Assembly: GCA_000467715.1 (NCBI GenBank)
Contig: AJFK01000597.1
Coordinates: 124,001-188,000, forward strand
From: Hysterium pulicare CBS 123377
Lineage: Eukaryota; Ascomycota; Dothideomycetes; Hysteriales; Hysteriaceae
Reading direction: 5' to 3'
Length of the DNA: 64,000 nucleotides
The position numbers and the translations under genes were made by a program. Shown here in pieces: positions 57,500 through 64,000 of this stretch; the stretch's first letter is position 1, and each line of letters opens with the position of its first letter. The notes under the pieces are model-generated. The model did not search any database. It was not told the origin of the DNA and worked only from the letters and a program-made list of their open reading frames with translations.

Positions 57500-59649
57500 T
57501 CATGTCAGTGCATCTGCTTCAGCTCCATACTCCTTTACTATCCACTCGCAGAAATTTTCCCATTCGTCTCGGAAGATCCTGAGACCTTCTTCCTTCTCGG
57601 TCTCGGAAAGGCAGCTGTATTTCAGACTCCATTCCGCTAATTGTCGCCATCCGTGGATAGTCATCGACGGTGTACCAACCATGACCTGGTAGAATTCATG
57701 GGACATGGAATTACTATAATACCAAGTTAGCCGTTTGCATTTCCGTACAAAGCATCGGAGATTTAGAGAGCTTTTTACCTGAACAGTGACGGGTTATCGC
57801 TATTAACCGTGCACGGTATTCCGGCAGCTAGAAGTTGTGGGAACGGGTGCTCTTTGATGTTCCTGCATAGATGGAGGAGTTCGTTGGAAATGGGACAAAG
57901 CTCAATGCAGATATCCGCTTTCTTGAACTCGTCGATCAGATGAGGATGCTTCATTAACGAGAAGCCATGCCCGATTCGTTTCGATTTGAGGAGAGCTGCG
58001 TCGTAGAGATTTGAATTGGAGGGTAACCTGGAACCTCCAGTATCCAGCAGTGTTTCCCCGGCATGGAACATGAATGGAATATCGAGATCTCTTTGCTTGC
58101 ATGTCCGTTTAAACGACACCAACTCGTCATAGTAGTACCCAATGTGATTCGGGCGATCCTCTGCTCCTACGAGATCGAAACCTACAGGGAATTAGAAACG
58201 GCCTGGGCGCAGAAGCACGAGAAGAAACGGGTAAGCAACACTTACCGCAAATGAGATCGGGGAATTTGATTTTAAGGTCTATGCAGTCTTGCATCTCCGA
58301 TCGCATCTTGGCTTTCGGTATAGAGCGCGGTGTGCAATAAATAATCTTCAGTCCGAAGGGAAATGTGTGTAGTTTGCCGTTTTTCTTTAGCTCAGCCTGC
58401 TTTTCCCTCACGCCCTCTATTATCAAATTCATTTGATCATCGTGAGAAAGTTTACCCCTGCCATCGTCGCTTGGGATTGATTTGTCCATCAACATCGGCC
58501 GCAGCTCGGCATACATGATCCGCTCATCAATCAGGCGATCAATAGCTTTCCCAATGTACCACTTGAAGACTCTCTCATAGTTGAGAAGCCCCTTGAAGCA
58601 GCGTGTTGCCTGGTTAAAACGCGCCCATACGCTGCCATAGATGTTAGAGCCAGAACGCTTTGGAAGCGAAACAGGAGGCGGTCTTTCAAGGTGCGGATGC
58701 TTTTTTCGTTCATGATTCAATAACGTATCGCTTCTTGTAAACCTCTTCTAACAGATTTCGCAGGTAAAGAAAGTTGCACTTACCCATTGACGGTCTGATC
58801 TTTGCTATACGCTTCTTCTTCGCTTAAGATCATTTTTTGCTTGATCCATCTTTCAGCAGGTGTGAGATGGACGGGTTCTTGGGCTGAGCTGTCCAATATA
58901 AAGCCCCCCTCTGGATTGGAGTCAGGTTTTCGGTATTTCCGGCCGTATCGCTTATCAAACTCGTCGCGGAATGTAATCCATCTCATCCAAGGCTGCGATC
59001 CTTCTTTTTTCCATTCAGGATCGTAGCTTTTCGAGAAGAGATCTGCGGAGGGTGTGTCGTCCGGGACAACGTTGAACACCATTTCAGTCTCATCCAAGTC
59101 TTTCTGTGATAGTAACGGCTGAGTACTCCTGATGAACATGTTTCCCATAGATCGAGCTTCTTCAAGGAGCCTCTCAGGGCTCAATTCTGCGTTGAAATGC
59201 AGATGTAGAAGAGCGCCCTTTGGCATACGCATGGCTATTTTGAATATCTTACTATCTTGCTCGATGCGGTCTTTGTTGGTAAGGAATTGACCGCCCATAT
59301 CTAAGGTCCCTGGTGGTGGGATAGCTTCAGACGCTTTACTTCCGAACAAATTGTCTCTCTCGTCTTCTCTTATTTTTAATATCACCTTGCCAGCTTCCGT
59401 TTCAATGGACGATGCCGATTGCTTGGCATTCCAGTCCCAGGATTTTTGATCCTCCTGCTCCAACAATTTTGCGCGTTGAACTTCGTACTGCTCATGAGAT
59501 GATGATGTGTTTAGTTCGCGTTCAAATACACTTTTGGCAGTCGCCATTTCATCTTGAGGGTTACGTTTCTCTCGCATGTTGGTTTGATTTCGCGTGACCG
59601 GCATTGGGCTTCTTTTCCTCTTGTTCCTTTTGGAATCACCTAATCGCAT
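57500..59649 (-). CDS. Adenosine deaminase-related protein (ADGF/CECR1-like)
   Basis: CDS complement(join(57500..57713,57779..58181,58246..58631,58784..59649)), 622 aa. Metal-dependent deaminase motifs are visible: MPKGALLHLHFNAELSPERL (zinc-binding H-x-H), SVWARFNQATRCFKGLLNYE region, FHAGETL (zinc His and catalytic Glu), IGHGFSLMKHP and the ending NSDNPSLF with the zinc Asp. Splicing of exon 1 to 2 at 58632 gives TVNGVWARFNQATR. The family deaminates adenosine to inosine; animal ADGFs are secreted growth factors, but here no signal peptide is seen and the N-terminus is very basic (SKRNKRKRSP), so an intracellular place is likely. The fungal substrate has not been shown by this sequence. The first exon may begin at the Met of MPVTRNQ instead. 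Confidence 0.88.
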
Positions 59650-61231
59650 AGCCCGACTGACTGGGAGCTTGTTAGAATTGTCCTCGGTGTTGTTTCGGTC
59701 ACGACTTGATCTACACCATGATCAGCCACAACGTTCACTTTATGCATTTTAGATGTTTGCGCCGCTAGCTAAGAATGCGCTGAGGGCTTAGGGGGGGACA
59801 AACAATGAAGGTAGTATAATGCCACACTTTGCCAACCATCCCGACCGGGTCTTGTTCGTGCCGCTCGAGTTGTTTGACTCAGGGTCAATCGGCATGCCTG
59901 TAAAACAACTTTGATTGCGGCACTCACCGGCTGGTCATGCCGGATGTATCTGAGAAAGGGGTGATACTGGCAAACGTGATGGAGAAGTTGAGCAAATAAA
60001 GATCTATCTGCAGCCTGCGCGCAAGGCTGAAATTGTGTCTTGAATACCTCTGTTCAGAGGCTGTGTACAGGCCTTGTGGAAAGCGCTGCTTGGAAAGGAC
60101 CGGGCAAGGAGACTAATGATTTTATCCGTCACAGTTTTGCTATCGTTACCAAACTTTTCAGAAGCGGTTCACTGGGTTGCCAGCCTTATAAGGTCTAGTG
60201 AAAGATTGATGTGGTCAGTAACTCGGTCCTCTAACCAGCTGCGCCTCATTGTCACGGGAGAAGGCTGACAGCAATTGCGGCTGCCTAGAAGAAGAGAGGA
60301 GCAGCAAAGAATGACGGCGCTTGATAATGGGAATTGAAGGGTGATAGACAGGGACTAGTGACGATCTATGGTATATCGTAATGAAAGATGGAAATAGCTT
60401 AATAAGAGGGGTGAATGACATGCAGCTGGCTCGCGTGCCTTAGGTAGGACTCAGCACCAACAAAGCTTATACATACGTCGCTGAACAACACTCCAGCTGG
60501 ACATGCAGGAAAGGACTTCACTGGATGAATCCAAGGAGGGCGACACCGATAATGCGATGTCTAGATCGAGCAGGATTGATGTTCCCTCCGTATCGATGTC
60601 GGTATCGTTCCGCAGCCTGAGCGCGCGAAGTGTGTGAGCAGTCGGAAACAGAGTCGCGAAGGAATGACGGAATGCGGAACACGACAAGAAGCTCTAGCAG
60701 CCAGTCCGCCTAGGCGTATTCGCGATGCCGCAACTGTGGTTGTATCAAGAGGATGGATGAAGCAGATGTTTCAAAAGGGCACCTGAACAGATGTCTTGGA
60801 CGGGACATTGAGGCTATGCTGGCAGCTATCTGAGATAAACCCCTGCCCACCTTGCCGCCTAGCCTGCGGTGTACTATTCTGAACCAATGCCCAGCCAAAA
60901 TTCAGGCGACAAGGCCACACAACTTGTACAAAGCTGCACAAGCACACTGCAAAGAGCGCACCCAATGGAGCTCTGACCGGTCCACTCGGCGCTAGAACAT
61001 ATGTCTCTGCTCCGCCCTCAGTCGTGCATATTCTCCTCTCTTGGCTGTTTGACGTTGCTCCAGTACCTGCCTCTCCTCTGCCCATGATCGTCTCTTCATT
61101 TACACCACATCGTTGTCTTATATACACAGCTTTTCCTTCGCCCTCGCTTTTGCGCTGCGAATTCTTTCCGATGCCATCTCATGTCCTCATCTATCAATTG
61201 ATCTAGCGTCCTTGTTGTGCGTTCAGTTGCC
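59650..61231. other. Intergenic, nothing recognised
   Basis: 1.6 kb between divergent genes, so it carries both promoters. Short frames at 60074-60898 on both strands have no domain. No repeats seen. Confidence 0.55.
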
Positions 61232-62477
61232 ATGCGTTGGATTCAGAACACTCAGACCACTTTGTCAGAGTTTCAACTTGACATTGTAGGCTTCCTAGCT
61301 ATATTAGGCGAAGGTTCCGTTCTTGCAAATGCTCAAGTTTCTACACTATCCAAATGGATCTTTTTACCACGACTTCTCCCGGCTCCTCAAGCTCTACTCC
61401 GGCCCTCGAGACCCTCAGTGCTCGAACCGCACCCTGGACGTGTGACTGGGGTCTTCTCCGGGAACGATAGGTCTTCGATAAATCACATTGGGAACATCGT
61501 CTGGTGAGCAATCAAAATCCCTCTGACATGTTGCATACGGCTGATGGCAATTGTTTCTTAGCGATGCCAATTCAATGGAAGCCTTCTCTGTGCGCGTAGT
61601 GCATATAGTTAGACAAAACGACCTCCCTCTCAAAGCGAAGACGGTGGCTCCACTCACCGCTGTACTGTTCCTCGGAGCCACGTTCTCCGCCGTCCTCCTG
61701 GGCCTCTCAATATGGCAAGGCGATGGGTTTTCGTTGATAGCAACCATTTTGCTGTCAGTACTATCTAGCATAATTGGCTGGGGAAATAAATGGACACTTC
61801 AACTTCCGAAACGCACCGTCTCAAGTACCAAGGTGCCTCGAGGGGACGTAGTCATACGATATCCGAAAGGAAGCTTCCTGATCGTTCGATGTGAGGAAGG
61901 CGTTGCCCGCGAACTATACTTTGCTCCAGAAGCAATAAAATATTTGTTGACACACGCTCCAATGTACAGAATACTGTCATTGGTAGGCACCGTCATGCTT
62001 ATGGGTGGCGTCATTGCCCTCGCCAATGCGAAGATTGAGCTCCAGATTGCTTGGGCAGGATTCTATATGCTCCTCGGTGCCTCATACTGGATTGTCGCCG
62101 CTTTACCGTCTAAGCTTCACTGGGACACTTCGTGCTATAAAGTCAAGCTGGAATGTCTCTCCGATAGTGACCCTGATAAGAAGGGATTCCCAAGTGTCAA
62201 CAGGACCTTCACGCAGGCTCTGTGGAAGGTCATTGTAGTCACGAAGAATACCGATTGGATTCTTCAAAGCAACGCTACCCCAAGTACGCTCGCCTGGCGA
62301 GACTGGCTTCGTGACGCAAACCACATAGCTCGTACTACGAAGTTGTCAGATCACGAGCGAATCGACGGCGTAAAAACATGGGAGGTACCTGATTGGGACC
62401 CTCAGGAGCATCTCAGAGACCTTTTGGCAAAGCAAGCAGCCGAAGAGGAAAAGGAAGTCAGCACAAACAGCGTTTAA
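61232..62477 (+). CDS. Conserved-looking membrane protein of unknown function
   Basis: CDS join(61232..61503,61562..62477), 395 aa. The 58-bp intron (GTGAGC, TTTCTTAG) joins INHIGNIV to CDANSMEAFSVRVVHI. The C-terminal 300 residues look like a real conserved protein: a membrane hairpin (PLTAVLFLGATFSAVLLGL and IATILLSVLSSIIGWG), a soluble loop (VPRGDVVIRYPKGSFLIVR, ELYFAPEAIKYLL), two further spans (ILSLVGTVMLMGGVIALA, IAWAGFYMLLGASYWIVAAL) and a Trp-rich soluble tail. The 5' end is uncertain. Around 61354-61465 a different frame also looks protein-like (MDLFTTTSPGSSSTPALETL), while the chosen frame is compositionally odd until GRVTGVFSGNDRSSINH. A missed intron or a small frameshift near 61435 is possible. 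I do not recognise the family. Confidence 0.7.
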
Positions 62478-63266
62478 ACCATCTTTATTTCATCAATCAG
62501 CACTTATCACGACTTACGAACTCACGATCTCAAAAGCGATACCTCTTTCAACGCATTGTCGAGCGAATGCATAGCGATCTCCGTACCATCATCTGTATTA
62601 TATAGGTATATAACAATTTGATTGAGCGTAGGATTTTGGGCATACCTGCATTCGTTTCTTTTCTTGGGAACTTGGTATTGTTATTTACGAACGGCGTTGT
62701 TCACCTCATATCTTCTATAATATACCTAACAAGTATCGAGATCTGACCAAGCATTAGTCCTTGGCTTCTCCAGTCTCATTCTTGCAGCATTCGTAGCGCT
62801 TCCTAGTCATATTCATCACTTGCTGTCTTGCAGCCATTGTTCAAGGATGGAATCAACCCAATCTTAGCGAGGCCAACCTCACCTGGTGGGCATGAGGTTG
62901 GAAGTACCATCCTCTGGTGATTATTGTCAGCCATAACTGAACATCAAACGTCTAGAAAATCTGGCTAAACTACTTCTCGGCTTCGAGTTTCTTCACTATA
63001 CCTATCCCCACTCAATTGCACATGTGTCCACCTTCATGTCATACTCTCCTACACCCCAAATAAGAAGTCGTCGTACAGCGCTTCGGATGCTCCGCAGTTC
63101 TTAGTCGCCAACAACCCTTGTGGGACTTTGTTCTGCTAAAGTCTATGGATATGCCCAGGAGGCATGTCCGTGGTCTTGTCCCGTAAAAGACATTGCAAAC
63201 GCCTGGTAAAAGGCTAATATGCCCTTTAAATTAAACTCAGTTGTGCTTTCTCCACCCTAACATAGT
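62478..63266. other. Convergent intergenic region, nothing recognised
   Basis: 789 bp between the 3' ends of the membrane-protein gene and RRP46. It should hold both 3' UTRs. No frames of interest. Confidence 0.6.
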
Positions 63267-64000
63267 TCAAGAAGCAGACCTCCACCTCTGTTCCTTCTCC
63301 ACTTTCTCCTTCACCACATCCCTCAAGAATCCTTGAAGATTCTGAGCTTTAGTATCCACATCCATCATATCAACAGCCACCCCAGTATCCTTACAACACG
63401 CCTCTTCCGCCATTTCGCACGCTTCGTCCCATTCTTCAAAGCTGAAGTCTCCTTCGCTTTCAGCAAGAAGCAAAGCGCGCCGCGCAGAGAAGGCAAAAGC
63501 GTGGATCGAGCGTATAGACTGTCCGGGTACGAGTTGGCTAGGATCTGGAGAGCAAAGGAAGTCTCCCGTAGATGTCACGGTTACGAATGCGCTGGTGAGG
63601 GTTGTGGATAGAGGTATTGAAGCGGAGAGGAGGGCGAGGAGGGCGGTATTCAGGAGGTGAGGGAGGAGAACGAGCGACTATTAGAAGATCAGTAGATTTC
63701 TCTATTACTAGTGTATTCTGCACCAGCATACAGATTGCGATCCATTCCCCACATTCAATTCTATAGGCAGAGTTCGCAACTGTAGAGTAACTTGTATCAA
63801 TGTACGGGGAAAACTCCGAACGAGGATGATATGTCGTAAAGCTGCTTGGATCAACGATTCAAGATGTCGCTCTTTCGGACCTGCAGTACCCTTGTTAGCA
63901 AAACATCCCGCAGGCATGATATTGGGATGTCCACTTACTCCCTACGCCTACAGCAGGTCGTACGTTCACCTCAATCGCAGCTTCCTCGGGCAACTCATCC
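63267..64000 (-). CDS. RRP46: Exosome complex subunit RRP46 (RNase PH fold), 5' end beyond the window
   Basis: CDS complement(join(63267..63677,63732..63880,63939..>64000)); 207 residues visible. The start lies past 64000. The RNase PH-like part reads DELPEEAAIEVNVRPAVGVG, then after a 58-bp intron SPKERHLESLIQAALRHII and LVRSFPRTLIQVTLQ. A 54-bp intron follows, then ALLALLSASIPLSTTLTSAF, and the end carries AFAFSARRALLLAESEGDF. This order fits fungal Rrp46, a core ring subunit of the RNA exosome in nucleus and cytoplasm. The linker before the second intron (RTLPIELNVGNGSQS) is poorly conserved, so that donor is the least certain. As in other genes here, the coding strand goes from C-rich to G-rich, near 63480. 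Confidence 0.85.

Noticed and set aside
57201-57692. 163-codon + strand frame over the end of the deaminase gene
   Set aside because: Its 3' half is the exact antisense of a well-supported conserved exon, so it is a shadow.
1-64000. Transposons, LTR or virus-like elements, CRISPR arrays, rRNA, biosynthetic gene cluster
   Set aside because: No reverse transcriptase, integrase, transposase, capsid, terminal repeat or regular spacer array was seen, and the neighbouring genes are unrelated housekeeping genes.

Overview
The window looks like nuclear DNA of a filamentous ascomycete (Pezizomycotina). Genes lie on both strands and carry short introns, mostly 50-160 bp, with GTAAGT-like donors, CTAAC/CTGAC branch points and CAG/TAG acceptors. 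The gene set fits this: a group I G-alpha subunit with a CGLI end, a CFEM membrane protein, a KN-homeobox plus C2H2 gene, a fungal ADGF-type deaminase, and fungal MIS13/DSN1. A leotiomycete is my best guess, but it rests on the general look of the proteins only. Exon joins were worked out by hand from splice signals, reading phase and family conservation.

Layout. 1-1861 holds no convincing gene. 1862-2847: proline iminopeptidase. 3984-6473: C2H2 transcription factor with a coiled-coil tail. 6474-10348: gene-poor, with one likely small hypothetical gene (8785-9252). 10349-12248: a divergent pair, a BMT6-type methyltransferase (-) and an AhpD/CMD-like protein (+). 12852-14982: a decayed homeobox/zinc-finger gene. 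15593-17524 (-): kinetochore DSN1/Mis13. 18127-21833 (-): C2-domain phosphatidylserine decarboxylase PSD2. 22760-23829 (-): HAD phosphatase. 25928-27234 (-): G-alpha. Then about 4.6 kb with no gene found. 31903-34305: CFEM membrane protein. 35056-37721: transketolase. 38163-40278 (-): MEIOB/RPA1-like OB-fold protein. 40741-42448 (-): inositol-1-phosphate synthase. 45196-47463: LIM protein. 48243-49302: Sam35/metaxin-like protein. 49791-50855: methyltransferase. 51327-51794: GNAT acetyltransferase. 51967-52541 (-) and 52805-53745 (+): a divergent QCR8/PHB1 pair. 54221-55047: GFA/CENP-V protein. 57500-59649 (-): adenosine deaminase-like protein. 61232-62477: membrane protein of unknown function. 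63267-64000 (-): exosome subunit RRP46, cut by the window edge.

Most genes are single-copy housekeeping genes. They do not form a cluster or pathway. Functional neighbours are limited to the mitochondrial inner-membrane pair QCR8/PHB1, with Sam35 nearby, and to phospholipid supply (PSD2 and INO1, about 19 kb apart). I saw no transposon, virus-like element, tRNA, rRNA or CRISPR array.

Most noteworthy: three GC-AG introns, two of them in transketolase; two tiny exons (20 and 26 nt); a transcription-factor gene broken by two stops and several frameshifts that carries a 48-bp triplicated repeat; and a repeated switch from C-rich to G-rich coding strand inside at least seven genes. I found no convincing undescribed multi-gene system.
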